64,000 nucleotides of DNA. Origin: Dactylonectria macrodidyma. Taxonomy: Eukaryota; Ascomycota; Sordariomycetes; Hypocreales; Nectriaceae. This document shows positions 21,469 to 32,618 of this stretch, piece by piece. The first letter of the stretch is position 1. Each line of letters opens with the position of its first letter. The notes beneath the pieces are model-generated. The model did not search any database and was not told the DNA's origin. It was given only the letters and a program-made list of their open reading frames with translations. The translations under genes and the position numbers were made by a program. Location: contig JAGMUV010000004.1 in assembly GCA_020744425.1 (NCBI GenBank), forward strand, positions 3,658,001-3,722,000, in the 5' to 3' direction.

Positions 21469-22050
21469 ATGTGTCTGCCTACCCCAAGATGGTGGAAGAA
21501 CCGCCGCGCGAAGAAGAACGCCCCGACCGATGCTGATGAGGCCGCTCTGAAGAACGCCAGTACGCCCACTTCAGAGCGGTCTTCTGCTGCTCTGCCTGCC
21601 ATTTCAATCTCTACATCTGAGCCTAGTGAGAAGGTGCAGGACTTTGCCAAGCCTGAGGAAAAGCCCAAGCCTCAGGAAAAGCCCAAGCAACCCATTAGCT
21701 ATGACCTGCCGTCAAAGCCTGCACCCCACGATACCCAGAGAGCAAAGAAGCAGTTGAAACCGCCTGCCAAGACTCAGAGCAGAACTTCTCGATCTTACGG
21801 CTCCTCTGGCACTAGCACCAACAGCACCTTCAACAACATGAACAACATGAACACCATGATGTACTCGACCATGGATACCGGCAGCGACCGGAGGACCAGC
21901 AGCCACCATTACGGCAGCTACGGAGGTGGTCATAGCAGCTCTGGTGGTGGTTGTAGCAGCTCTAGCGGAGGAGGCGGCGGTGGAGGAGGAGATAGTGGCG
22001 GTGGTGGAGGCGGCGGCTGCGGAGGTGGTGATGGTGGTGGTGGCTGCTGA
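21469..22050 (+). CDS. Met-Cys-Leu protein with Gly/Ser/Cys-rich tail
   Basis: Single exon, 193 aa. The start at 21469 (CCTCACCATGTGT) is preferred over the in-frame 21319 ATG because the TATA box lies between them. Order: MCLPTPRWWKNRRAKKN basic start; a Ser/Thr/Glu/Pro/Lys-rich, probably disordered middle with two KPKPQEKPK-type units; an Asn/Met run (NNMNNMNTMM); then a HYGSYGGG and Gly-rich tail with several Cys, ending GGGGC. It has the same opening as the 18582 and 20242 products and the same Gly/Ser/Asp tail style as 18582. No signal peptide. Likely a member of a small lineage-level family of disordered proteins; role unknown. Confidence 0.7.
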   Translation: MCLPTPRWWKNRRAKKNAPTDADEAALKNASTPTSERSSAALPAISISTSEPSEKVQDFAKPEEKPKPQEKPKQPISYDLPSKPAPHDTQRAKKQLKPPAKTQSRTSRSYGSSGTSTNSTFNNMNNMNTMMYSTMDTGSDRRTSSHHYGSYGGGHSSSGGGCSSSSGGGGGGGGDSGGGGGGGCGGGDGGGGC

Positions 22051-22515
22051 GACTGGACAGACGCGTCGGAGACCAAGAAGTGCGAGGATAGAATATTAGT
22101 TTTACAGATTCCTAACAGCCTAAATAGAGCCATATCACCAGTTCGTATTGCTAACTCTAACTAAATTGCATTGAACAAGCCCTGCCTCCTTTCGAGATAA
22201 CTCGTGAACGCCCGCGGTGAAACAAACCAACGGTCAGACAATCCGGCAGCGAGCATCGCCTGCAACCACCGAATTACCGAGCCAGGGTTACCGAGCAAGT
22301 AGAGAACGATAAGCCACACGAGGTGTCATCAAGGGCTATCAAAAGTCAGGTCACAGGTGCCATGTCGTAGAACAATCCCCATTGTTACCAATGCAACAAT
22401 GACAGTGCTCAAGAAAGGATGTCTAACATCCAAGTAGATCTATTAAAAAGGAAGGACAGGCATAACTTGGCTTTGTTACATAACGCCATTTATCCAAATA
22501 TCGCACGAAAAGTTT
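22051..22515. other. Intergenic between convergent genes
   Basis: Shared 3' region of the Gly-rich gene and the S28 peptidase gene. Nothing further seen. Confidence 0.5.
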
Positions 22516-24217
22516 CTACAACTCTCCAGGAGAATCCTCGTTCTCTGACTTCGCCTGCACCCACTCCTCTAGCCACGCCTTGACGAAGGCGATTTCTTGC
22601 TCCTGCGCCTTCGCCACGCTCGGCGGCGGCAGTCCAATCGCAGTATCGTTTGGCCGCAGGCCGTTCTCGTCCCAGTGGTGGACGCCGTGCTCGATGAGGA
22701 TGAATGGCTCGCTCACCGTCGACGCCCTCTCAGGGAGGCCGATGCGGTGCGGGGTGGCTGCCCGCCACGGGTCCACGGCTCCGTCGATGAAGGCAACTCT
22801 CGGGTAGCTGAAGTTGAGGCCGCCGAGCTTGTTGATGGACTCGACGTTGGGTGGCGTTGTGATGTTGAAGGCCTCTCGGCAGTGGATGGTGGTGTATTCG
22901 AGATCAATCAGGCGAGACACCAGGGGAAGCTGGTCTTCAGGAACACCGGAACCGGTTTGGAAATATCCCCACCTAGGCGTAAATTAGTATAACGTATCGC
23001 AGTTGTTCGGAGCGAACCTACTGGGTGCATGTCTGATAACCCCAGCTGCGCTCCATTCCCTGGTGCAGATCGATGCGATCATTCCTGCCCCGACTGGAGT
23101 AGCACTCTTCGACGCTTTTGCCCTTGCAATACGTGCTGAGGTCAGTTCTGAGGTGCGACCTAATGTAACCAATGTAGTTCAACACGCGGTTCGTGAACGG
23201 CTGGGCCTGCTCTTTGTGACCTCCCGCTGCGAGAAGATCCTCCACCGTTGGGGCAAGGTGGCGGGTGCTCGCAAAGAGGATATCGTCAGACGAGACGCTA
23301 CTACAGTAAAAACCAAAATCGGAGCTGTCCTCCTCCGGGTCCCAGTTGGTAGATTGCAACCCCTGGATGCCACGGCTGATGGCGTTAGCAAAGTCATCGT
23401 CCCGAAGCTCCCCAAGGCCAAAGATATCCTTGAGCAGCTGCGCCTTGCCCCGGTCGTCGCCCAGCAGGATGTCGTCAACGAAACGCGTCAGATTCTGCGT
23501 CGTGGCAGCGCAGTCGCGGGGGGCAAAAAGCCGAGCCGCCTCGTAGTACTCCCAGTAATCGACGATGGCCTCAGTGACGCCGGACGACGAGATGGCGCCC
23601 CAGAAGACGTCTGGGTAGACCTTTCTCGCAAAAGCAGCAAAAGCGCCCGCGTAGGAACCTCCGTAGATGATGTACGGCGCCTGGGACGCCGTAAGGTCGA
23701 GGTGCTCCAGGCCCGGGAACTTTACATGCTGTGCAAAGTAGGCGGTGTCGGCGAGTGCTTGCTCGGTGGACAGAAAGCGCATGTTGTCGGCACTGAGATC
23801 AGGCACGGGGAAGCTGTCACCGTAGTACCGATGCTCAAGAACAACGCCGATACCACCGGTGGCCTCGGCCAACATGGCGAGTATGCCATGATCAAGGAAC
23901 GGAAGCCGGTCCTCGCCGCTCGTCTCGCCGGAAGCAAGCAGGATGACAGGCCCGCCTTCCCGATAGTGCTGAGCGTCGAACCAGTACCTCAGTGGGAAAT
24001 GCCCAGCCGAATGGGGCTCGTAGATGGAGTCATTGTGGAAGTGGTCAATCGGCACCGAGATATTGATGGCGGCAGGGAAGCCTTCGGGACGGACCGAACG
24101 CGTTGACGGCCCACTGCGGAAGGCGCCGAATTCAGTGCTGGCGCGATGGACACGGCCTGCGGCGAGGGACGCCGCCAGGCTGAGTATCGAGCATGTCAAG
24201 AGCCTCGACAACCCCAT
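22516..24217 (-). CDS. Secreted serine peptidase, family S28 (prolyl carboxypeptidase/DPP II-like)
   Basis: Exons 24217-23022 and 22972-22516 (49-nt intron, GTAGGT..CCTAG) give 550 aa, the usual size. A signal peptide covers residues ~1-21 (MGLSRLLTCSILSLAASLAAG). The S28 motifs are present: VLEHRYYGDSFP, the nucleophile elbow YGGSYAGAFAA with Ser188, a late GAVDPWR holding the acid, and EHGVHHWDENG holding the His. Family members remove residues next to proline at acidic pH. Several N-glycosylation sequons (NIS, NDS, NLT, NFS) fit secretion. The splice junction restores CTQWGYFQTGSG, typical of the family. It is probably extracellular and involved in protein nutrition. Confidence 0.93.
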
Positions 24218-24435
24218 TGCAAAGAATCCCTGATGATGAGTTCTGTGTATGTAAGTGAAGTGTTGCCAAGTGTGTGAATGGCGACGCTGGGAAATGGTTG
24301 GTTGCCAAAGTGTGATGGCTGGGGTGACTCCACTTTGCCTTCAGCCACCTCGGAATTGAGGCCAAAGCAATATAAGCAGCTCCACCTTGGTCCGAAAGCA
24401 CCGATCCAACTACAACAGGCGCTCAACGCCTGCCA

Positions 24436-24507
24436 TCTTCCGTAGTATAGTGGTCAGTATGCAAGCTTGTCACGCTTGAGACCCGGGTTCAATTCCCGGC
24501 GGGAGAG
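24436..24507 (+). tRNA. tRNA-Asp (GTC)
   Basis: A full cloverleaf can be drawn. The acceptor stem TCTTCCG pairs with CGGGAGA (one G-T pair). The anticodon stem CAAGC/GCTTG encloses loop TTGTCAC with anticodon GTC. The T-stem CCGGG/CCCGG encloses TTCAATT. The A-box-like TAGTATAGTGG starts at 24443 and the B-box GGTTCAATTCC is at 24486-24496. No intron. T-runs suited to RNA polymerase III termination follow at 24542-24560. Confidence 0.95.
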
Positions 24508-24541
24508 ATCCGGCCACATGTGCTACACATGTTATTGAATA

Positions 24542-24560
24542 TTTTTTGGAATTTTTTTTT
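24542..24560 (+). terminator. Pol III T-run terminator after tRNA-Asp
   Basis: T6 at 24542-24547 and T9 at 24552-24560 are the first T-runs of at least four downstream of the tRNA. Confidence 0.6.
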
Positions 24561-24959
24561 GTCACCTGTTGGCAGCTGTGAGTCAAAACTCAACAGATTT
24601 GTTGCGAGGGAACCTGAATGAGAATTTCTCAACCGTTGAATTCCATGGCAATAACTCTGCAATGTGTATTCGACGTTGCTTATTTCTTTCTGTATTTATT
24701 TCCTTCAATACGATGCTTACCATCATATTGATCCACATGCTTCCAGAAATATGAACCCACAAACTAATGATCACACTCTAGGGTATGTTGGCAGTATACC
24801 CATCTAGAACAAGGAAAAAGAACGTAGCAGGGTATAGAGACATCATTTTCCTAGAAAGAGAGCATGATGCTAAACATTTTTTAACCTTCAATCCTGCGGA
24901 TATAATACCAGTCAGATTGCATGCACCCCTTTTGTCTAGCTAGCTTCGCCCCACGCCAT

Positions 24960-27758
24960 TTACAAGCCAGACCACCAAAACGTATCCGGCAAATTGAATT
25001 CTCCCCTAAGAATTTCATCTCGAGGATTGGCACTCTTGGCTAGAACGACTCCAAATTTTCCGGCTTCTGCCATCCATCTTCCATGCTCTTCCGACCAGTA
25101 GGATACCGCATACTTGTCCAACACGACGCTGATTTTTTGCTTCTCGCCGGGCTCAAGAACAACCTTCTTGAATGCCTTGAGCTCCTTTTTCGGCCTTTGG
25201 AAAGTGCTATCTGGATCAGTGATGTAGACCTGGATAATTTCGGCTCCTCTGAGTTTGCCAGTATTTTCGAGATCGACCAGTAATTCCATGCTGTGTTCAG
25301 TGTCCGATGCGAATTCGGATGGAACAACGAGATTGGAGTATCGGAATTGAGTATATGACAGGCCATGTCCAAAGTAGAACTCGGGTTCGACTTCCAGCTG
25401 TTCATAGTACTTGTAGCCGATGAACACGCCCTCTCCGTATAGAAGGTCTCGGTCAGCCTTCCCAAAGGTGAGGTACGCGGGGTTATCTTGCATCCTTTTA
25501 GGGAACGTCAACGGCATCCGGGCCGATGGGTTAATGTGCCCGAAGAGAAAGTCGGTCAAACCATGACCAAGTTCCTGGCCTCCTAGCCAGGCGTGTGCAA
25601 GGGTCTTTGCTTTGTGAGCCCAAGGCATTTCGATGGGCATGCCAGACTGAGTAACGACGATCTTAAGCGTGAGCGATTGAGTTAGCATGAAATTGAACAT
25701 AAAGAGGAAGAAGATATTTGGTTGGACTCACAGTGCTCGGGTTGGCATCCAGCACCCTTTGAATCAGCTCGTTTACTCTCCCAGGCAGCTCCAAAGTAGA
25801 ACGGTCAGCGTTTTCGGTCTCCCAGTCGGAAGACAGACCAGTCATGACGATGGGTACATCGACCGATCTAGCCAGAGCGACGGCATCGGCAATAGTTTGA
25901 TCCTCGTCTACCACCTCGCAACCACCCAACCTCGCTCCCGCGGACGGTGCCACGCCTGCAACCGGGCCCATTCCCTCATTTGTAAGGAGAATTTCAAGGT
26001 CGAGCTTCTCCCCTGCCTCAACGTCAAGGTCCACAAAACGCTCCATGGTAAAGCCGTTGAAGCAGGGCGAAATGTCAGTCTTCTTCTTCTCCGGGTGAGA
26101 GTTCCACTGGTCGATGATGACCTTGCCTCCCAGAGACAGCGTCGCCTTGCCCGCAACGCTCAGACCAAACCTCCACTTCATCGTCTTGGGAGCGGTAAAA
26201 GTTGTTCTGAGCCGAGCGTAGTAAGAGTTGGCGAATGGCTGGGGCAAGCTGTCGGCGAAGACGACACTGCTCTTTTTGGTCGTTGTCTCGTAGATGATAT
26301 CTCCATTCAATGCCGTGGGATTCTCCTCAAAGAAATCAATTTTGATACCAGCCTCGTCAGAGCCGGTGATGGTCAAGTCGTCCCAGAGCAATGGTGTCCA
26401 ATTTTGCGCTTTAATGCGTTAGAAAGGCAGGATGCAGAATGAGGAATGGGAGAAGCAAATCGGGACTCACAATTGCAACCAAACGCGAAGGAAAGCTTGG
26501 TTTCGCCAAGAACCTCCACCAAGGCATCGTACGGTTGAACTTTGTAATATGGCTCTACCTCTGAGCTACCGCCTCCACAGAACGCTGCATTCTTGAAGTG
26601 GTCACCAATAAGGCCGTAAGTCTTATCCGCATTGGAGTCCAGGGGCAGGATGGAGTCGTCATTTTTCAGCAGAACGATAGACTCGGCGGCAAGTTTTCTG
26701 ACAAAGGCTCGGCTCCCGCTGGTGTCATTACGTCTCGGCTCGTAGCACGACTGAGCCAAGGCGGGCGTGACCTTTTTGACCAGGTTAAGAACGTTTCGAA
26801 CAGCCGTGTCAATCGTTGGTATGTTGACTTTACGGCTCTCAACGGCGATTTTAAGCAACGAGCCTCGCCACTGAGTTGGGCCTGGCATTTCCAAGTCCAT
26901 ACCTGCATTGATGGATTCAGTTGTACTGTAGGTACCCCACCAGTCACTGAGGACCATGCCATCCCAACCCCATTCTCCGCGGAGAATATCCTGAATCAAC
27001 TTGGGGTTTTCGCTCACGTGTAGTCCGTTAATCTTGTTGTACGATGTCATGAAAATCCATGGGTTTGCGTGCTTGACGGCAAGCTGGAAAGGAAGGAGAT
27101 GTGCCTCTCGCAGTGTCCGCTCGGACATGACAGAGTTGTCATGTAGCGACATGTAGGTTTGATCGTGGGCGCAATAGTGTTTGATACAAGAGGCGATGCC
27201 CTGTTCCTGCAGGCCATTGACGTATGCAGCGCCCATCAGGCCGCTCAGCACCGGGTCTTCGCCGAAGGCTTCAAATCCACGGCCGAGCTGAGGAGAGCGC
27301 TGCAGACAGACAACAGGGGCTAAAGCAATCGAGACGCGACGGCACAGGGCCTCTTGAGCGAGTATGTTGCCTACTCCTTTCATCAGGTCAAGGTCGAACG
27401 TGGCGCCCATGGCTGTTCCACATGACAAAAGGCAACCCGGTTCCTATTTCTCCAGCTGATGTTAGCCCTGCTACCACCCTCACAGGCATGAGCCAAGAAG
27501 TCACTTACCGGGTTGTAGAATCTGTAGCCACGCAATCCATGAGGGCCGTCGGACGTCTGCGGGGGCATATCAATAGCGGCTCAAAGCTATGACGGCGCAA
27601 TGAGACATCGAGAGGCTTACATCAAGGGCTGGGATGTTGAGTCGCTCAACGCCAGTGGTTCTGCACCGGCCCTGTCCCGCAAGAAGATTGATCTTCTCAT
27701 CAAGCGTCAGTTGACTAATGACGCCGTCAACATCCTCAAGAGAATTGAAGCCAGACAT
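24960..27758 (-). CDS. GH3 beta-glucosidase with PA14 insert
   Basis: Exons 27758-27621, 27556-27509, 27443-26471, 26408-25732 and 25661-24960 (introns 64, 65, 62 and 70 nt) give 845 aa, normal for PA14-containing fungal GH3 enzymes. Splices restore ALDTSDGPHGLRG, YNPEPGCLLSCGTAMG and NPSTIVVTQSGMP. The GH3 N-domain has GRGFEAFGEDP, KHYCAHDQ (Lys150/His151) and the nucleophile Asp229 in GMVLSDWWGTYS. The C-domain has AAESIVLLKNDDSILPL. A PA14 domain sits between (about 390-540: YYARLRTTFTAP, WRFGLSVAGKATLSL), followed by GLSSDWETENADR and a C-terminal fibronectin-III-like domain (RGAEIIQVYI, VVLEPGEKQKISVVLD). There is no signal peptide, so it is probably intracellular, cleaving imported cellobiose-like or aryl glucosides. 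It is divergent from the secreted hydrolase gene and sits in a carbohydrate-use neighbourhood. Confidence 0.94.
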
Positions 27759-28921
27759 TGGACTAGGTGAGTAAGATGAACAACGACTCGAAGTACAAAA
27801 GAATGAAGTAAAGTTGAGAGTGAATCTGCAGAGTTTTGCGGTGAGTTATGTTGAAGCGAATTGCAGATCGAGTATTCGCGATGGTTATCTTCCAACTTCT
27901 AAACACAGCTTTTGTGATAAATATCATTGCATGATACGAAAGATCTCCTCTCGGGCCATCAAGGGAGCAGCGGAGCTGGTGTCGGTTGACAATACCCCGA
28001 GTTGCATTTGTTGACGCATAAAGCCGCCGGATGAATGAGTGACTCCGCATCTGCGAGAATAGTCACTTGGCATGTTGTGAGATGGCTACATGGGAGGCGC
28101 GCCTGGTGTCCGTGGAGCAATAATATGGGGTACACTTGGAATGACTGAGGGTATCCCTGTCTACTCTAGCTCTGTAGACAAGAGCCAATCATGTATTATT
28201 CGTTCCGCGGTTTTGGGTGGATGACCATGGACCCACCACATATTTCCTGGGCAGAGATGGAAAATGGCATCACATGGACCTCACTACTTCCATGTTACGC
28301 CATCACCCCGCTCGGCTGTTTGCAATGTGGAGTCATCCCAGCTTCAGACTAGCTTTGCTCTTCAAACCGCGTATTATACCAAGTTTCGAAGAACCACTAG
28401 CTAGTCGCTCAACGCGCTCCTGGACGGGGCTTAGCTAGTCTATGCCCCCTCTCTCATCTCCAGGCTAATGAGTTTAGTCAAAACGCAACAGTGCATACGA
28501 CTTGCGAAAATAACCTACTGGTAGAACTGCAAACTGTAGCAGTGAAGAAGCAAAAAGGGAGAAGGGAAAGGGGGGCTTGGCAAATCATGCTGAGCGGAAC
28601 AAGGCTTGGCTTACCGCACATTCCCTACACTGGCTAGATTACAACTCTTGGCCAGAGTCTTCTGTGATGCGGCATCACCCCTACTAATCTTGACGCCAAC
28701 ATGTACCGTAGGAACCCAAAGGTTACGTCTTAAATAGTCTTCTTGAGCTATCCGATTTCTCGATTTTCTTTTTGTCTTAAGTGTTTTACGACTCGAAAAA
28801 TTTTACCTGAAACTGAGCAAGGCTTCATCGTTTGTCATATCGGATAGAAGGCTACTCAGTGTTGGTCCCATATTTCTCAAAGCCAACTGTAACGCTGCGA
28901 CTCCTGCAGAGACCGGGCAAG
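27759..28921. promoter_or_regulatory. Divergent promoter region (GH3 / secreted hydrolase)
   Basis: 1.16 kb between two divergently transcribed genes. No coding frame of quality. The segment 28720-28860 is AT-rich near the plus-strand gene. Confidence 0.5.
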
Positions 28922-31007
28922 ATGTGGACCCGGTATGTCCTCTGTACAATTGCTGATTGTTGGCTGCCTTCATCGACGAGCTAACATCGATCTTGATAGC
29001 CCATATGCGATGCTTTGGTGGACCTCGGCCCTCGTCCGGGGTATCCTCGCTGCCCCTGTGGCCTCTCCTGAGTGTCTTACCCCAGAAAACGGTCCAATGT
29101 TTGTCACAGCGGACTGCGTGGATCCCGAGTATCGCACTGTCATCATCGATTCAGAGACGCACCAAACCAGCCCGGTCACCCATCGCAAAGTCTCCGGTCA
29201 CTTTGACAACAGTTCCATCATCATCAACATCTACCTGCCGCCCAAGCATAAATGGAAGGGCCGATTCTTCCACTATGTCTACCCAACCCAGACAGAAGAT
29301 GCCGTGGAGGAGGATATTGGATTTGCCATTGATAGTGGCGCATACTGGGTACAGATCACAGGCACAGGTGGTTACCGAGCCGATGCCGCCGCTGCCAAGT
29401 TTGCTCGCAAGTTTGCTGCCCAATACTATCGCTCCCCGTCTCGTCACATCTATGGGTACCTATTCGGCGGCAGTGGCGGCTCTTATCAGACAATCGGCGG
29501 CATAGAAAACAGCAGAGGCGTCTGGGATGGTGCTGTTGCCTTCATCCAAGGGGTTCCAGAATCAAACCCGTCTGATTTCTGCCCCAGAGCATTGGGTGGG
29601 CTTGTCCTCAGAGAGAAATCAGCCCAGGTCGTCGATGCAGTTCGCCCGGGAGGCAGTGGAGACCCTTATGTAGGCCTGTCCACTCTCGAGCAAAGCGTGT
29701 TGCGCGAGGTGTCTTTGGTGGGCGTTCCGCTCCATTCGTGGGAAGACTTCGATAGGGTTGGTGGAACACGCAGCTTGCGTCTTCTCAACTCATCCTATAG
29801 AAGCATCGATCCGACTTACAAAGACGACTTCTGGACACTTCCAGGGTACGTTGGGACCGAGGAGTCCGAACTGGGCGATATTTTCCGCGCCGCCTTGGTG
29901 AACTACACGACAACTATAGAGAAGGTTGTCCCCTCTCAAGCCGACTCCCCCGCCACTGTGGTGTTGGAAGATCTACCGCCGATTTCAGACCCCCTCGGAA
30001 TGGACTTCACCATTTACGATGCCCTAGGCACCGAGTTGGGAATCGTCTGGGGAACCCTGGACGTGGAGACGAGGACCGTGTCTCTCTACAATGCGAGCAA
30101 CTCGACTGCTGTGAGCTCTCTGGCCGAGGGTTTGACAGTCATGGTGGACAAACACTTCCTGGCTTTGCACACATACCACCGCCATCAACTACCGTCAGTT
30201 AGCGGGTTCTACAGCTTTGATCAGTTCCGCGATGACGCAGGCAATCCTCTATATCCGCAACGAAGCGTCGTCCTCTCTGAGTTCCTCTCTCGAGCAGCGT
30301 CCGGTGGTGGCACTCACACAGGCAAAATTACTTCCAACGTCATAGTAGTCGACAACATGATGGATTCTGATGCCTATCCATGGCATGCCAGCTGGTATCG
30401 ATCGCAGGTCCAAAATGCTCTCGGAACGTCATTCGACGACAAGTATAGACTCTGGTACAGCGACAATGCGAACCATGACTACGACGAGGGGGTGCCCGAC
30501 TACCAAGCCTCGCAGCTTGTGCCATTCAGAGGCATCATCCAGTATGCCCTGCGGGAGCTCACTGACTGGGTCGAAAGTGCCATCCTGCCCGCCGAGAACA
30601 CCAACTATACCTTGAGAAGTGCGCAGGTCTCGGTGGCCGAGTCGGCTGACGAAAGGCATGGCATCCAACCAGTGGCGACATTAAAGGTCAATGGTGCGGC
30701 AAAGACGGTTGCACGCGTCTCAGAAACCATAACTCTCAATGCTCACGTCGAGATCCCCGCAGGTACAAGCAAGATCGTTGCTATAGAGTACGACTTCATT
30801 GGCACTGGCGACCTCGTTTCCTACCCGTTGGCGTCCCCTGTCACCAGTATTGACATAGAGATGAAGACTCACTACAACGCCACTGGAACATATTTTCCGG
30901 CTGTTCGGGTCACGTCGCAGCGGGAGGGGAAAATGTCATCGCCATTTGCCAGGGCCATGAATCTTGGTCGTGCACGCGTTGTGATTAACGAGCAGGGGTG
31001 TGAGTGA
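28922..31007 (+). CDS. Secreted alpha/beta-hydrolase-like protein with C-terminal PKD-like domain
   Basis: Preferred model: mini-exon 28922-28932 (ATG TGG ACC CG), 67-nt intron (GTATGT..GATAG), exon 29000-31007; 672 aa. This gives a better N-terminus (MWTRPYAMLWWTSALVRGILAAP, signal-peptide-like) than the unspliced ATG at 28935. The body has a serine-hydrolase elbow in FGGSGGSYQ (Ser162), preceded by YWVQITGTGGYRADAAAAKFAR. A possible acid/His lies in DNMMDSDAYPWHASW and NANHDYDEG. It resembles large fungal secreted hydrolases of uncertain substrate, distantly tannase/feruloyl-esterase-like. Residues ~575-660 look like a PKD/Ig-type beta domain (SETITLNAHVEIPAG...VAIEYDFIGTG...YFPAVRVTSQ). 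Several Asn sequons support secretion. The substrate is unknown. Confidence 0.72.
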
Positions 31008-31930
31008 TCATGGTGATGGATGTTGAGCTGGACCCGTATCAAGTACCAAGTAAATAGGGGTGAACGAACAAATTGACATCATTCCCAAGCACGTGCCTAC
31101 ATACCAAGGTGATCAAGAGCAGACTAGATTGAAGGCAAGAGTAGTATGAATTCCTGGTGGGGACGCTTCGGTTGCTAACACTTGACGGCGGTACCATGTC
31201 ACAATGACATAAACCTGGCTTAATTATCGACTCAGCCCTTGGTTGTATCCCCAAACGCTGTCCAACCAAAAGAATGCTTGACGACTCCGAGCATAATACG
31301 GAGTAGCTCGCTCAATTTGCTAGGATTACTCTTAGATCAGCCACCTTGCCACCATTCCTACTCCTTGGCTGTGGAGTTAAAGGGTCCACATCTGGGAACG
31401 ATTAATCTCTGATAGGTCAATCGTACTAACATGCTGTCCCCATTCATCCGGTTCACCTCTTTAGAGCAGCACTTTACTCACACACCGTTGGATTCCATCA
31501 TTGTGGCCAAAAAGCGACTATCGACGACAAGCCACAATACTCAATCACCCGGTATCACTCCTTTAAAAGTTAGTTCAAGAGTCTCGCTGAATATTTCGGG
31601 CGAAATGGTACCGAAAAGTGTTGGTCCTTGACCTGATCAACTGATGGCGCTTTGTCGCATACTACAATGATATTCTTTATCCACGCTATATGACGTTCCA
31701 AGCACATCCTCTGTTCAAGCTCTCACAAGTCTCTGTAGCATCTCCTTGTATATCAAACCGCATAAAAAAAAAGTTATCATTAAACCGCCAGAAATACTAA
31801 TCAGGACCTTCAATAACTGTCCCCGTACGAGCTCAGGTTCCTACAGAGCGAGCTGATAGGAGTCTAACGAGCCCAGCCCCTCAGACTATGGCTTCCCCTC
31901 TTAGGTGTAAGCTCTACTTCAGACGGTTTT

Positions 31931-31973
31931 CAGCCTAAATTGTGTTTCTAAAAAAACTCGATCATTTTCCGAG
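31931..31973. repeat. Element shared with the GH78 promoter (copy 1)
   Basis: CAGCCTAAATTGT, then after a 14-bp insert TCGATCA.TTT and a CCGAG end. It matches 42122-42161 in the rhamnosidase promoter, same orientation, about 690 bp upstream of the transporter ATG. Confidence 0.5.
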
Positions 31974-32183
31974 GGACCAGTACCATCTACTTCGGTCAAT
32001 CTTGAAACGAACGTCGACCAAACAGAGTTCTCTTACTGCCGCAAGGTACAAGCTCCAGAGCAGACTAGGAGTAGCCCAAAGGGGTAATAATAACCACTCA
32101 TCATTCAATCCGGCTCCAAGCTACCCCGAGAGTGCCTAAGAGCAGCGGAGCGAGAAGGGGTAGGAATGCCTCACTGGGAATAT

Positions 32184-32193
32184 CCGAACTCGG
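32184..32193. promoter_or_regulatory. CCG-N4-CGG palindrome, candidate zinc-cluster site
   Basis: CCGAACTCGG, with a second half-copy CCGAACTC at 32205-32212. Paired CGG triplets with fixed spacing are the classic Zn2Cys6 dimer target. The link to a regulator is inference. Confidence 0.4.
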
Positions 32194-32357
32194 GAAACAC
32201 TGAGCCGAACTCGAGTCAAGAGCAGCTGAGATGCCGTAGCTCGATTCTCCACCCCGGATTCTACTAGCTCAGGTGATGGACAAGTTCACCACGTGTCATT
32301 AGAAGTTGGGCCAACACCTTGCCTCTCCCTTTTCCTGGAATGGTGAAAGTACCAGCA

Positions 32358-32426
32358 CCCCAGACCTAGCGCCACCCACCCCCGCAAGCGACCTCTACAA
32401 CCCCCAGCGGGGAAGTAAATCCGGGG
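32358..32426. promoter_or_regulatory. Cluster of five CreA-type sites
   Basis: Five matches to SYGGRG on either strand lie within 69 bp: CCCCAG 32358, CCCCGC 32380, CCCCAG 32402, GCGGGG 32407 and CCGGGG 32421. They are 190-260 bp upstream of the transporter ATG. CreA/Mig1 binds such sites for carbon catabolite repression. Confidence 0.6.
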
Positions 32427-32618
32427 TACATAGGCCTGTCAGTCTTTGTGTGGTAGTAACTCGTATACAACGGTTGCCGAGGCCGAATAGCTATATCATG
32501 CTGCTGTGTCCGGCTTCTTCTCGATGATTCATCAGCATCTTCTCCCGCATCCTTTACAGCCTGTGGACCCCAGAACACCACGTCTCATATCTCATTTCCA
32601 TCACCTAAACACCACACA

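Larger units (their letters stand above)
31008..32618. promoter_or_regulatory. Intergenic, 1.6 kb, promoter of the sugar transporter
   Basis: No gene supported. It holds a CCG-N4-CGG palindrome (32184), a cluster of five CreA-type motifs (32358-32426), and a word shared with the GH78 promoter (31931). A-runs occur near 31767. Confidence 0.6.

Noticed and set aside
18582..22050. Secondary-metabolite or effector cluster around the small genes
   Set aside because: No PKS, NRPS, terpene synthase or P450 is present, and the small proteins lack signal peptides.
23003..24106. 367-aa plus-strand frame antisense to the S28 peptidase
   Set aside because: Shadow of GC-rich third positions; the minus frame has signal peptide and catalytic motifs.
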